Shown here one piece after another: positions 22,456 through 35,045 of a DNA stretch of 64,000 bases. Source of the stretch: Micropterus salmoides (taxonomy: Eukaryota > Chordata > Actinopteri > Centrarchiformes > Centrarchidae). The stretch is from contig NW_024044348.1 in the NCBI RefSeq assembly GCF_014851395.1, positions 22,726,890 through 22,790,889 of the forward strand. The letters run 5' to 3'. Below the pieces are notes generated by a model. That model worked only from the letters and a program-made list of their open reading frames with translations. It had not been told where the DNA came from and ran no database searches. A program made the translations under genes and the position numbers. Numbering within the stretch: position 1 is the first letter of the stretch; every line of letters starts with the position of its first letter.

Positions 22456-23330
22456 TAGGACTGCCGCTAACGATTTTGGCAAATCAGAATTGTCAAGTCT
22501 TGCCCATAGTCGACTGATGTTCTAATCACGTGTTTGTGTGGTGATGATTGCAGGGTGCGGGGGGTCTTACACGGTACCTCCACTTTAATCTTGAGTATCT
22601 GCAGACCCACAGTCTCTATTTATTAGTCAGTGTAACTTCCACTGTACATTTCCAGCAAAACTGAGGCTTATTCTTGACCCTTTTTTCTCTGCTCGCCTGC
22701 CATTGACCGGTCTTGTGCCAAATTTTGCGTGTGTGCCGTGCGGCCAACAACTGCATGCATGTTGCGGTTCCTCACGGGTACTAATCCATCCTTTCAACCA
22801 TATTCTTTGTCTTTATAATTGCCATCTTTATAATAACAAACAACAGCTGTTTTGTGTGCAGGATCACTTATTTCCCGTTTCACATTTCACGTGTGTTTTC
22901 TTGATAAATGTGGTTTTGAAACCAGCGTCGGGTGCCATAGCTGTTGTCAGCTCCTGTAGTGTGTGTGCCCCCTGTCACCGATCAGTCAAGCAGTGTGAAC
23001 GCCACGACTTCAAGACTGCCGTTATATTAACTTACGGCAAGTTGTGTGAACGGCACGGCACGCTGAAAGTCGTGTAGTCTGCACGAGCCTGTAGTATAAC
23101 TTGTATAGCACTCGGGTGATGTTTGTAAAGCAGCTGTCTGGTTGTTGGTCTAATGTTAGCTGTATGACACACTATGAATTTTGAGGTTTTGAAAGGACTA
23201 ATAAATATCTATCACTTATAAATGCGCACAGCTGATCCTGTTACGGGGGGGGGGGGGGGGGGCAAGCAAAAGTACTTCTTTAGCGACGCATCAATGAATC
23301 GTTGAAATAATCTATAGAAGCTTTGAATGT
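22456..23330. mobile_element. Mosaic hAT-type element from three families
   Basis: 22456-22780 begins TAGGACTG and follows, in reverse orientation, the 3' half of the hAT at 53161-53881, sharing AATCACGTG, TTTAATCTTGAG and ATTTCCAGC blocks. About 22775-23085 matches the right half of the element at 44365-44930, sharing AACAAACAACAGCTGTTT, CCTGTCACCGATCAGTCA and GTCGTGTAGTCTGCACGA. About 23265-23330 is the reverse complement of the left end of the hAT at 27965-28623, sharing GACGCATCAATGAATCG. An 18-G run lies at 23245-23262. The 124-codon open frame at 22703-23077 has no known domain. Confidence 0.65.
23245..23262. repeat. Poly-G run, 18 bp
   Basis: There are eighteen consecutive G within a hAT-derived segment. 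The length may be affected by assembly or sequencing slippage. Confidence 0.9.
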
Positions 23331-25149
23331 GGAAAAAGTGAAGCACTTTGAATATCTTCTGGATGCACTGTACTGGTAACCTGTGCATACACACAAAAAG
23401 AAAGAGGCGAGCTTTTTGGAAGATGTTGGATAAGGTTTGGACAGTAGTTCTTGTTTTAATCCTCTGTCTGTCTTGACTGCCTTTTCTGTCACATTTTGTT
23501 CATTCAGAGGGTCATTTGGAGCTCATTTCATTTTCATTTTTCTAACTCTCCCTCTCTAAGTCTCTCTTTCATTCTTCTCTTACCCAATTTTTTACTGACC
23601 CTGGTGCTAGGTTGGGGTTCTGTTTGCCCAGCTGCATGGCTTATTTACCTGAGTCAAAGGAAAGTCCCATCAGACCTTTCGTAAAACACAGAATAAAATG
23701 TAGTCTGAAAAGGAAAGAGAGAATGGGGTGAGGGCAAATCCATGGTCTGCCAGAGTAAGAGGAAACTGAAGGTACTGGAGTTCTCCCAGGACAGCACTGT
23801 GAAACCTTTGGGACAAAGCCAATGAAAGCAGCATAATAGGAATCTGAGCTGTCCCATACACTTCGTGTCTCTCCTCTCACCAACACCACTACACTCTACA
23901 TTTCTCTCTCTCTTTCCTTCCATATGCCTTGTATACTGTCCCCCAATGATTTTCTATTCTTGTTGTCAGGATTTAGCATGAAAAATGTACTGACTCATGG
24001 AAAGGACTTCCTTGCCCCTGAACTTGTGGTGCGGTTGAGCAGAGGGAAGTTCTCAGGTTCAGACCCAGATGGTACCTGTGGCTGTGTGGGATCTCGTTGC
24101 TCTCTTGTTGCCCTCCAGAGGTTAAGGCTGGAGATTCCCTTGCCAGTGCCCAGTCAGCACCACAAAAGTTAAACAACCATTTCTGGTTAGATCCCAGGCC
24201 TCAGGCTCTTCAAACTAATGTCATATGTTGTTCATGTACGTTGACCATAAGCCTCAATCCTTTTTGTACTGAGACAGCAGACTGAAGACAACTCACGAAG
24301 TTTCCCTTGTTTTAAAATGTGCTTTGGTTAATTAAGTAGTAGAAATAACTATATTTAAGATTCCTTCAAAAAGAACTTAACTTTAAGAACTGTCCCAAGA
24401 GACCTACAATGCAGAATGAGTGTTGATAAATAAACCTCAATTTAAATGGGATTCTCAGAATTTACACCCTAACTTCAGTGTGTTGTCTTGGTTATGTATT
24501 TGATATTATTTCCTCTGAGCCTCTTTAATAAAGTGCATGCATTTCTTTAAACCTTCTTTATGGTGGGGTATTAAAAGCACAAAGCTGTGTTCTAATCCAG
24601 CTGGGGTATTGCCCCAGACACCGAGTGTCTTTATAGAGCAGTGACATTAGCTTGTTTATTGGTTGCAGGGGCGTAAAGATGCTATTGTTTTAATTGCTTG
24701 TACATGCTCCTGGGATCCATGGAGATTACAGAGACTGCAGATGCCAGCATATTGGAAATGGGATAACAAAATGAAACTAAAGAAAGCCAAAATATACATT
24801 AGCTATATTTGATTTGTTTTGCACTCACTCCATGAAATAGCTTACAGTGAGTGTATATTCTTAATGCATTCATGAATGCCATGGTAGTCCTGGAAGTCAA
24901 GTGTGATACTTATAAGACATAACACACCTTACAAAAAAGCAGCATAATCGTTTGGTGTGTCAATTTCATACCGGTCATGTTACTCATCAGAATCTGAATC
25001 AGAATTTGTTTTGTTACAGTTTATCACATTGCTAAATAAGGCATTAAAGTAATAGAAATAATAATTATATATGGGACTGTGGAAATATTTATAGTATACT
25101 ACAGTATGTGAATTAATAAATAGTAGTAATAATAATGAGGAGTATCTAG
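23331..25149. other. Unannotated DNA
   Basis: Overlapping minus frames at 23641-23923 and plus frames at 23924-24285 show no motifs. A block near 24990-25020 with GAATCTGAATCAGAATTTG resembles the edge of a common fish repeat but was not placed. Confidence 0.4.
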
Positions 25150-25860
25150 TTAAGGACTACTAGCCAATCAGAAGCAGAGTAAGCTGGTAACCAGGGCTTC
25201 GGTTCAGCTGTACATGTTCCCAAACCTGCTTCGCAACCTAGACTGGGGCAAGAGTTTGAGTGGTAAGTTATTCATTTGTTACAAATTTATCTTTTAAACG
25301 TAAGGTTATATCTGTACACTTTCTTTATATCACGGTAACAATGTCTTGTCACTGTGTGTGTTGCAGTTCAGTGTGTTTCTCCACCGGTGTTTTTGAGGGG
25401 GTGCCTGGCTAGCCGTTAGGCGAGCTTATGACCTGTGTTAAATAGATCAATTATGGCAGTACAGGCTGGACTACAATCGAGCTGGTTTCAGGCAGTTCAG
25501 GCATGGTGTTTTCTGTGGGAGATGGTAACTCCCTTTGGGATGGGCTTTTTCACTTTGCAGACATATTACATGCACAGAAAAGATATATAACACAATAAAA
25601 AGGAGAAAAAAACCTTAAAATTCCCTCTTTAATGACTGAGTCAGTGTCTGACACTCTGAGGGAGGAGTTAAAGAGTTTGATGGCCACAGGCAGGAATGAG
25701 TTTCTGTGGTGCATTTGGAGGAGTCTTGTATGCACCTCTACTGTTACAGCAAGTTGGTAAAATTTTCCTGATCCTCTAACAAGCTTCATAGATGGGGAGC
25801 TGCAATAAAAGGCAACGGAGAAGCAGCACCGACAGTGCTTACATAGAAGCAACAATTGAT
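25150..25860. repeat. Dispersed teleost repeat fragment(s)
   Basis: CCAATCAGAAGCAGAGTAAG, TGTTTTCTGTGGGAGATGG and AACTCCCTTTGGG, in this order, match wording I recognise from a common fish interspersed repeat. 25640-25740 carries TTTGATGGCCACAGGCAGGA, also common in fish repeats. Class names cannot be given safely. No coding frame with family motifs is present. Confidence 0.45.
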
Positions 25861-27964
25861 TAAAATAGTTGCTGAGTGGCCTTGGGTTAGCTGGTTAAGT
25901 GGACTGTTTCTTCCCTGTATTAGGCTTGTCATACTCCTGCACATAAACACACACCCAAACCCACCCAGCCATGTAGACATTTTTGCATGTGCACACACAA
26001 ACGCATGTACACATTGTTCAGTGGCATCTTACACTGTCCCCATCTAATTCCTTGTCTGCTGCCTTTGGCACTCACCTACCTTTTTACATGTGCACTTGCT
26101 GAACTTTTGACCAAGGCCCACTGGTGTGACATTAGCCAAGAAAGCGGTGGGGGAGGGAGAGAGGGAGTCTGTGACTTTAACAAGTTCCTGAGAGCTTTGG
26201 GCCTTGTCTTTCGTGCCAGTGGGGTAATTTCACAATGTTGCTAAGGGGCTGTTTAGTGCTTTGAGTGTGACTCACTCCCTGCTCCCTTTCTCATCAAACT
26301 CCTTCCCCAGCTCCCCACCATCCCTCTACCTCTGGCTGTTCTGCGGTTCCCCCTTTTCCCCACAAACCTTCTCAGGCAGCTGGCACTGGGGCTGTAAGCC
26401 ATCTCCAAGCACTTGAAGGATGTCTCCTTGCTCCGTTAATAAGGGTCCCACTTCACCCGTTCACCATGGGGACGAACATTTAATGAAGTGCCTAACAAGA
26501 GGCTCCATAGACTTGTGTTGACTGTCCTCTAGTTTCCCTCCTCCTCCCAGCCTCCATGTCGCATCTCCTGCTTCTTTCTAACCTCAAGGGGGAGAGTCTC
26601 CATGTGCAGCCTGCCAGTGTGGAAGAGGATTTCACCAGCAAAGAATTGTTAGGCAGGAAGAGGTAAGGGAGGAGGAAAGGGACTCTCACTTGTGTAACAG
26701 GGAGACATGGTGGTAGTGTTACCGTGACAGCATTGCGGTACTGTGGTCGCTGGTGCGGAACACAGTGGGCAGAGGTCCTACACACTAGGACCCGTCAGCC
26801 GCCTCCAGAGCAAATGAGCTGCCAGGCCAGACTAATGGAGTCCTAATTGGTGATTAGGAGAGAGGGAAAGGTGAGGGAGTGTCTACAGGCAGTGTGCTGT
26901 TAGTAGGAAGAAGCAGCAGGCTGCTGTATTCACTGTTTCAGTTACACAAAACAGCCATTACTGTTTTTATGCAGATGCGTCACTGTTTACCACACTAGCT
27001 GCATCCCATAAACGGATGAGGAAGAAGACAACTATAAACTGTAGTAATATAAACACATTAATAAATAATTAAAATGTTTCTTGCAGTACAACCAGAGCAA
27101 GCTGTAATTTAGATCCATGCTCCTCAACATTATTTATGTCACTTGTGTGATGTGTCTTGAGGGCTGTCATGTATTCTAGTTATCTGGAGCAAATGAGGTT
27201 GGAGCCAAACCAAGAACTGTAGAGAGGCATCCATCAATCAGACCTGATGGTGAGAAACAGAGCTTTGGTGAGCATTATGTGATTGAATCTATGGAAACAT
27301 TGGCAATTTAGCCCTGATCTCTTACCATTAACCTCTATATAAACATGAAGAAAGGGGCCCTTAGGTGTGGGTAGTGTTACACACTTACTTTATATGGTGC
27401 AATAAAAAGGGAAGGAGAAGTAACATCCTGACAGAATATCAACTACTGAAACAGAACCCTTTCCCTACTTTGTGAATGACACGGTGGGGCTGAGAGTTGT
27501 ATGGGGCTGCTTTTGTGAATGGCCAAGGCCCCAGGCTGATACTGATTTGGTAGATAGGATGACGTCTGCTGGGATCCAGGGCCTGGTGGGCTAAGGAGGA
27601 CAAGGGCTGTGATGACTGCCTGTCTGCTTCCTGCTACTAATCCACCACATTAGCTGTGTGTGTTACCCTATTTATAGCCAGGCCAGGATGTGAATAGACT
27701 GTCTAGTTTCACTTTTCATGCAGACAGTAATTTTAGTCTTCGTTTGCTCCACATCTCGTCCCTCTCCATCTCTGAGAGTGCTGATGGGATGTAGGATAGA
27801 GCATTCAAGATTGTCCCTTCATGATGTATTGTCTGGATAAACGCATTTTGATTGCTTTTTATTGAAGAGATCCATAAAATGTGAGCTGTATCTGACTAAA
27901 GCTTAAATTATATTTGAATAAAACAATAAAATGTTTGGCAGCAATGGCTCAAATATGTTTGTGT
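25861..27964. other. Unannotated DNA
   Basis: No gene is supported. A 97-codon minus frame (26492-26785) and plus frames at 25856-26244 lack motifs. The DNA is somewhat GC-richer around 26300-26900. Confidence 0.45.
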
Positions 27965-28623
27965 TAAAGCTGCAGCTAACGATTTTAGTATTCGAAGCTT
28001 TGATAGATTATTTCAGCGATTCATTGATGCGTCGTTTAAGGAAGTACTTGTGCTTGGTGGCGGCGGTAGAGAAAGCTGCAGGTGAGTAAAAAGGTGCAGC
28101 TCCCCGACACCCAGTTAGCTTATGACTGTGAGGTTACAACTCACGGGCCAAAAAGGAGAACAACAAACGCACGTGTGTACATTTTCAGCTGAGGACTGCG
28201 GCTTACTTTGGCTAGCCTTCAACTCAACAATCAATCATGATTTCAGTTAAATGCTAATGTTACTGTTACCTTGTCTGTAGTCAGCTGGCAGAACACCGGC
28301 TGCTTTCTGATAAGTTACCTTGGTGCTGTCCCCGAGGCCGCATAAGTTTCGTTTTACAGTGGACGGACGGTAACATTACAGAGTTTCTTTAGTTTGAAAT
28401 AATCCCATACTTAGGACTCCCATACTTATTATTATCTTCTTCCACTTTGCAAACAGCGCCATCATAATCACGTTGTGTTCACAGCGTAAGTGCGATGTGC
28501 GACAGTAATAAATGTCCCTGAGAAACACTCAGGGTGCTTTATAGTTGAATGGATTAAATGAAGCATCGATGCAAAGAATTTGTGTTGAAGCATTTTATTA
28601 ATCGATTAATCATTTCAGCCCTA
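27965..28623. mobile_element. Non-autonomous hAT element, 659 bp
   Basis: The left end TAAAGCTGCAGCTAACGATT and right end ATTAATCATTTCAGCCCTA form an imperfect terminal inverted repeat of the TAGGGCTG type. The flanking octamers GTTTGTGT and CTTTGTAT agree at 6 of 8, compatible with an aged 8-bp duplication. The left subterminal region (CGATTCATTGATGCGTCG) also occurs inverted at about 23280. Confidence 0.75.
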
Positions 28624-28930
28624 CTTTGTATACTATCTGCCCCCAACTTAAGGTTTTCCTACATGGCTAGTTTATTGCTAGTATAGTTTATGATATTAAT
28701 TTGATTATTTAAATGTATAGTTTTGGGGCATCAGAAAACGGTTTGAGTTCAGAAAGAATGCATTAAGTAATATTGTTAAGACTGTGCTACATTAAAATAT
28801 ATCATTTTTTACTGCACCGCATAACATCACACAGGTTTTGTTGTTCATAAGACTGGAATACTAAAAACCTCCAACTTTTCAAAAACAAAAACTCACAGAC
28901 TTATCAACACGATGGATAATGTATAATATT
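28624..28930. other. Unannotated AT-rich DNA
   Basis: Nothing beyond the hAT target-site remnant at its left edge was seen. Confidence 0.4.
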
Positions 28931-28932
28931 AC

Positions 28933-29222
28933 TTACATATTAAGTTGTGACAAACTCACTCCTCTCTCGCTTGACTCCTCTCCTGAACCCATTGTGTCTT
29001 TTTCATCCCCGGCACTGTATTCCCTGTCGTGAAACTCTGTCTCAGAGGATATGTTCGGTCCCAGTCCGTGTTCACTGGAAGGCTGCTGAGCCCGGCTCTG
29101 CTCCCAGGTGCATTTCCCACTGGGTCCCTCGCCCCAGTCTGAAAAGCTCCCGGTGCTCCAAAAACACACTCTTGAAAACTTTGAGTTTGAGGTTGTTGTT
29201 TTTTTGTGTGACTAACTGACAA
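28933..29222 (-). other. GC-rich block open in two minus frames
   Basis: Two minus-strand frames stay open over the same 240-270 bp. One product (29222-28956, 88 codons) starts with ATG. The other (29169-28933) is acidic and serine-rich near its end (about SGEESSERG) and runs into ATGTAAGT, a good splice-donor match (GTAAGT on the minus strand at 28936-28931). The block is clearly GC-richer than both flanks. It could be an exon or a transposase N-terminal segment; I recognise no family and claim no function. Confidence 0.2.
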
Positions 29223-30599
29223 ATAAAAGTTATACTTTTAAATTGTTGTTGACATTTTTTCAGTGAGTTGATTCAGCTCTGAGCTTATTTTTAAAACTGT
29301 AGTTTTTAGTGGTGTTGAATTTGATTTCATTATATTGGAAAACTTTTCTAATATAGTTTCAAACAAGGTGGGCAAAATGCACTTAGCTAGCATCCTCTCC
29401 TGATTCTTCAAAGTACATCTACGTGACAGGCAGCAGAAAGTGACGGTGCAAGCAGGTAGAGCAGAGAAAAGGATGAGTGTTAAATTTCAGTCTGGCAGTA
29501 AATGTACAGTGTAGGTCACAGTGTGTCCGTTAATTAAAGCCTGTCTGTTTTCCAACTGCTGGATGAGTTAAGGCGGTTAGCACTAGCTAACATCTCTTTT
29601 TCAGTATGTGGTCTGGAAGTTGAGCAGGATCAGATGAGACAAAAAAAGAGCACTTGTATTAAGGTGAAGTGAACATGGTGTGCCTGCAGCATCGTGAAGT
29701 GCGTAGTATAGATTCAGATAACCCATATCTGAATGTATCTGTATGCTATGTAACATTAGCTAAATTTATTGGGAGTAACATTAATTAGCTACATATCATT
29801 ATAGCCTACTTGGTTGGCTCATTACAGATACTTTGCTTTTAAAGTACCAAGTAGTCACACAGTGAAAAAAGCAAATCTTTATCCGATTCGTTTTACAATC
29901 GCGGCGTAGCACTCATAATCGCAATGATGTGCATAGAGATTACCACCCCTAGGTAGATCTCCATGAAATCCATTTTAATTTTTGCCAAATTCCATTTTAT
30001 TCTTTCCCAAATTACGCATTTTCCATTTTAATTCTTCTGAATTCTGTGTTTTACAATTTAAGCACATTTTATAACCAGAGAGAGTGTGTGGTCCATGTGG
30101 TGGATGAATACAATTTCAACAACTCAATAATAAATTATTAAAAATGTAATCAGTATCAATGAATTTGATGTATAAAAACAAATGTGCATTTAGAAATCTT
30201 CAGATGTATGTAAAATTATTCATGGGGACAGGTCACAATTAATGTGTTGTTGCAATACTTGTAGCCTACTGTGGATTGTTTTAAATAGGTTATTACTCGA
30301 TTACTGATCATTTATTCTTCTGGATTAGGCCTACAGCCTCCATGATGCTCAACGTAGCTTTTTATTTTTTCTGACTGCACCAACACAGATACGAAGTCTT
30401 CAAGGAGCTTGTGTCTTGCATCTGCAGATGTGGTTGTACTTTTGAGAGTTTAAGTGATGAGCTCTAACTAGCTAGCACGCTGCTTTCAATATAATGGCGT
30501 GCGTGTGTGTGTGTGTTTATGAGTCTGCACTCGGCGAAACACCAACAGGGGAGAAAAGCAGGGTGCTTGTAAATGACACGTAAATGACAACTAGGTAAT
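29223..30599. other. Unannotated, with a possible hAT end at 29951
   Basis: Near 29890-29952 the words CAATCGCGGCG, AATCGCAATGATG and GATTACCACCCCTA resemble a transposon terminus, but no partner end was found. A short GT run lies near 30500. No gene was seen. Confidence 0.35.
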
Positions 30600-30868
30600 A
30601 TTAGGATCTACAGTATAAATTTCCATTGTTATGCTGATGATACTCAGTTGTACCTTTCTATCAGACCTGACGAAACCAACCAGTTAGCTAGGCTTTAAGG
30701 ATGTGAAGACCTGGATGTCTTATAATTTCTTGATGTTGAATTCTGTAAAAACTGAGGTTGTAGTACTTGTAGTACCAAACACCTCCAAGACACATTGTCT
30801 GCAGACATAGTTGCTTTGGATGGCATCGCCATGGCCTCCAGCACCACCATGAGGAATCTGGAAGTAGG
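30600..30868 (+). pseudogene. L2/Rex1-like LINE reverse transcriptase fragment
   Basis: Read on the plus strand, 30620 onward gives FHCYADDTQLYLS, the Y-x-D-D catalytic box of a non-LTR reverse transcriptase of the Jockey/CR1/L2 group. After a frameshift near 30690 it continues with a DVKTWMSYNFLMLNSVKTEV block and then VALDGIAMASSTTMRNLEV. This order is normal for the palm-to-thumb region of L2/Rex1-like LINEs. Only about 90 codons remain and frame breaks are present, so it is a dead truncated copy. A different part of a related LINE lies at 56937-57550. Confidence 0.82.
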
Positions 30869-31300
30869 GCTTGGTATCGTTCAAAGATTTTCGATATCAT
30901 TACCGATATGATGCTTCGACTTCGATACCGGTTCCTGAACGATACTTTTTTCGGGATGAGAGACTGAGGACAGAGCAGTTTAAATGAACCCTTTCTACAT
31001 GTTTACTCTACACACAGGTGTATTGATAAAGTATTGTCATTTTACTTGCAGAGGTTTTATAACGGGTACTTAAAGTAACGAGCATAGCTGTCATCAACTC
31101 AAGTAGTTTGGAGCTAACTTCACCGTCTCCACCGCGACGGAGCAGCATCCCACTCTGCTGACCACTGTGTGTTTTTGAGTATGTAGGAGCCGACAGAAAG
31201 CAGCAGAGGCTGCAGCTTGATGATAAACAGTCCCGGGCCGGTTTAATACCACGTTTTGGGTGCCATCAATAAATAAAATTAGTTTTCTTATTCATCGTTA
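30869..31300. mobile_element. hAT-like fragment with CGATACC words
   Basis: Directly after the LINE fragment, GGTATCGTTC, TTTCGATATC, CTTCGATACCGG and GAACGATAC words pack into 80 bp, typical of subterminal regions of fish hAT elements. The right boundary and target duplication were not resolved. Confidence 0.45.
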
Positions 31301-33545
31301 CATGTGATTCAGAAGTCCCCGCTCTGTGTTGTTTTCTCTCATACACATACACACATTATGCCAACCCCTAGAAAGTATAGGCATGACAGAAACCTTTTAA
31401 GTAATGTTACTGAACACGTTAAGTGCCTGCAAACTGAACTGTGATGCGTAAGACTGCCACAGTGGCAGATATTCTGGGGATGCCAAGTGAGGTAGCTAAT
31501 GCCTGTGCCCCTTTTCATTAACTGGCCCGATATTTATTGTACAGCTTTTATTTTATGCACCTCTTTTCTGTTGACACAGCATCCGTTTTTTTACACCTCT
31601 TGTCTTGGAACAACCCCTCTTGGCACATCTGTGGCAGATTAATCAGAAACTTCTGAGGAACTTCAGGGGGGCTTATATCCTCTAATCGTGTAGTTGTGGG
31701 AAAATGTTATGGGTCCCCACCCACAGCCTTGAGGTCCAGCCAGAACACTCTTATTTTTGTGTTCCACTTAAAACCTAGGTGGGGAAGCAGTGAGAGAGCA
31801 CTTTTACACAGATGGGCACACAGGTATGAGAGCATACAGACTTTGTGTGTGTGTGTGTGCACAAACACGAAAAGCCAGCAATCCCATTTGCTAATATTGA
31901 CATGGGTGTCCCCGTTCAATCTTGTTACAAGGATTATTGTCTATTGAGATCCCATTTCATTAGGCTAAAACACACACCTCAGGGGTGCACACTGGGGCTG
32001 CTGCAGGGACCCCAGCTTTTAGCCTCTTTGCTGGACTGATTGGGAGTGGGAGTCCTCTAAGTGGTTTTACTGAGGATCACTGTACTTCCAGGTGTGTGCC
32101 AGTCAATATATAACATAACCCACATATGTGGCTGTAACATGAGCCATGTTATGCCTTCCAAGAGGGCACCACAGGGTGAGGAGACTTTAGTTCATGCCCA
32201 GTGGGTGGAGTAATGTGGCCAGACTTTCTACAAACTGCTTTATAGAAATGCCTGTTCTTGAATTATATCCAAAATGCATATGAGAAAGCAACCCACCACC
32301 CTCCCTGTGGCCCCACTCCAGATTACGTATTGATTCTTGATATGAAAAGCTCATTACATAAACAGAAACAGCAACACAAAAAAACCAGTGAACCTTTGCA
32401 TAAATCCTTTAATTGAATTTCCAGTGCTAGTGGTTGGAGGTTCTCTTTTTAATTGAATCCATTGCTGGTGTTGTGATTTGCATGCACGGGAGTGGGTCCT
32501 GTCCCAGATAAAGTGCCATTGATCCTTATTAAAGCTCACCTCTGGCTGCACTGTGGACTAACAGGGAAAATTAAATGTGTTCATGGTGCATATGTTTACT
32601 GGCCGCAAAGAAGCACAGAGAAGAGGAGAATGAAAGAGAAAGAAAGAAAATAGAATTATCATGAAATTAATTTGATAAATTATCTTGGCTTTGGTCATTT
32701 TTATCAAGCCACTATACATAAGGCATTCTTTGAGCTGTCCCTGGCAGCTTATTAATAGCAAGTGACCTCTTGTTCGGTTTGGGCAGCCGATCAGATATCA
32801 TACAACCAATAGGGCCTCACAAAACCTGCAAGATGTACAAGTTACGACTGAATTATAATTAACATTTTGTCTCTCTTCTTACCAAGTTTTGGGTTAAAAT
32901 CTTAACAGTATTTTAATATAATTATTGGGGATGTAACAAAAACACCTGTTTGCTCAGCAGCACATTTAGAAATGAAGGGACATTATCTGTTTTGAAATGG
33001 CCAGTGACATTGTGTGATCAATCTGCTCAGGGTTGAGCATTGATCAGTGTTTTCTCTTGGTTTTGTGGAGGGCATTAGTGACACTGAGTGTTCCGACTGG
33101 ATGTCCTGTGGAGGAAAATACAACAGCAGGCAGGCAGCTTGCGTCACACCTCATCAATGTAACTTGGACAGGTTGGCAGGGTAAGTATCATTCTTTTTTG
33201 TTGGGTCTGTTGTCTTTCTCCTAAGTGGTTGTTTTTGCTTATTGTCAGATAATTGGTCTAAAGTCTTACTGTGCGTGATTACTTTTTCCTCCCTGCCTGT
33301 AGCTGCCTAGTCTCTCCACCTCAGTATTTGCACAGACTGACTTTAAAGTGTCCTTAAGGGAATACAAACATGTTCTTTGAAACTGCAGTGTGCTTTTGTG
33401 GTCTTTTAGGGCCTTTTGATATCATAAAAGACCATTTGAAAAAGCTACAATATACTGTAATATACAGTACATCCAAATAACACTACATTGCATCACTTTT
33501 GAACCCAAATTTTGACACTTTCTCAATTAAACAGGGCATGCTAAT
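31301..33545. other. Unannotated DNA
   Basis: This stretch is repeat-poor. 32390-32780 is rich in TTTAATTGAAT, TTTGCATG and TTATTAATAG words that could suit a conserved regulatory element, but this is only an impression. An exon-like stretch at 33071-33180 is listed separately. Confidence 0.4.
33071..33180 (+). other. Exon-like stretch, 110 bp (unproven)
   Basis: A pyrimidine-biased tract ending in GTGGAG precedes position 33071, and a donor matching GTAAGTAT begins at 33181. One frame across the interval is fully open and gives a cysteine-containing peptide of 36 residues, starting GISDTECSDWMSCGGKY and ending NLDRLAG. A second frame is also open (33033-33224). I recognise neither product. 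A single short open block with splice-like edges is expected by chance in 64 kb, so this is only a candidate. Confidence 0.15.
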
Positions 33546-34101
33546 TATGGTTGGGCTGATAGACGATGCCATCATCCATCGCCGATGGCTCACAGACATC
33601 ACAATGTTGAGCCTTCATCGATATTGTACCCCCCCTCCCCTCAAAAAACCCCATATTAATATTTCACATTATATCACCCTGCGAAAGCAGGTTCTAATCC
33701 CCACAGAAATTATTATTATTTTTAAATATACCTGCCTCGTACTTCTCTTCTCCCCACACTTAGACACACTCACACACACCTACACCTCTGGTCTCTCACT
33801 GCAAACACATCGGCTTGCCCTGCCTCTCTCTGTCTCTCTTTTGCTCTGCTCCCCTGACTATCTTCATCAGCAGGATGTTTTATAAAGTTCCTCAAAAAAC
33901 ACGGGGCTTGTTTTTTTTTCCACCCGTGATCCGTTATCATGGCAGCAGGTGAGCCGCATGCCGGCTTGTTAATGAAATTGCCTATCAAACAACTGAAACC
34001 AACATCTGCACTCTGTGTATTCACTGTTGCTTTACCCCCGCGCGCCCCACCAATCCTGATGTTTCATTGTAGACATCATCTGATGGCAATTCCCAACCCT
34101 A
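33546..34101. mobile_element. hAT-family element, copy 1
   Basis: The ends are TATGGTTGGGCTGATAGACG and a right end whose reverse complement starts TAGGGTTGGG. The flanking octamers ATGCTAAT and ATGCCACA agree at 5 of 8. The interior shares GTGATCCGTTATCA, GCAGCAGGT, GCCTATCAAACAAC and ACATCTGCA blocks, reverse-complemented, with copy 2 at 36926-37308. The 128-codon frame at 33499-33885 has no transposase motif. Confidence 0.7.
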
Positions 34102-34260
34102 ATGCCACAGTACATGAAACTGTCCTTTGACCATAATGATGAAACAATACAAACAAAGGCATCCAAACTATCAGTGATTTTAGATTTTGTTTCAAAGCTT
34201 TTTGCAGCCTTATCTTAAAGATCTAAGTAAATCTTACACTCCAAATTACACACGCAAGCA

Positions 34261-34261
<1 letters not shown>

Positions 34262-34320
<59 letters not shown>
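34262..34320. repeat. (AC)n microsatellite, 59 bp
   Basis: An uninterrupted dinucleotide run of about 29 units. Confidence 0.98.
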
Positions 34321-34323
<3 letters not shown>

Positions 34324-35045
34324 CAACAGGCACCCCTTTATCCCATGGGCCAAGTGCTAATCCCCATGTACAGTAATCAGTAATGTCCACTCAGCAGAAA
34401 TGTTTAACTGTATTGACTTGAATGTTGTCCTTTCCTTTGGACATCTGCTTCTTTTATGGGTATGGGTGGTGTGTGTGTCTGCGTTCACCTAAAGTTGATA
34501 CATTTTGACTGAGAGTTTGCGTGATGGATGCTTGAGCACGTTAGATAGTGATAGGAAGTCCATTCTGTCTGCCAAGTGGTCATAATACCCTTTGGCAGAC
34601 TTTATGGGGCTATATATACACAGTGTGCCCACCCGCAAATGGCTCCATGTAGTGGCCTTTGAGTCGTCAAACACTCAGATAATAAAATAAAACAACAAAG
34701 AGTTGAATTAGCCACTGCATGTCAAATAATTCCAGAGTCAGAAATGGTCAAAATAGGGGGGCTGCACAGGCAACACTACTGATGAACGCTGATTAAACAT
34801 GGTTATTGTAAGCACTTAGCCACCAGTTTTTACTCAGTTGTTTCTGTCCACGACAATATATTATTTTTAAAACCAATTTGGTTGTTTACCTTAGTGTCAG
34901 TAATGTGTAAAATTGAATGCTACTCTAAAATGTCTGTGAAAAAGCTGAGCCTTAAAACTTGAAACAAATGCCTTTCTTGGTCTTGCATACTTTTTGTTAT
35001 TGTTCTTAGGTCAACTAGAAAAAGCTTATAATAGACAAATAAAAC
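34321..35045. other. Unannotated DNA
   Basis: No gene was seen. The 5' truncation point of the L1-like fragment lies at the right edge of this stretch. Confidence 0.4.

Noticed and set aside
22703..23077. 124-codon ORF on the plus strand
   Set aside because: It runs through modules shared with non-coding hAT copies elsewhere in the window, crosses a module junction near 22780 and has no known motif.
33499..33885. 128-codon ORF on the plus strand
   Set aside because: It starts outside and continues within a non-autonomous hAT element, and copy 2 does not preserve it.
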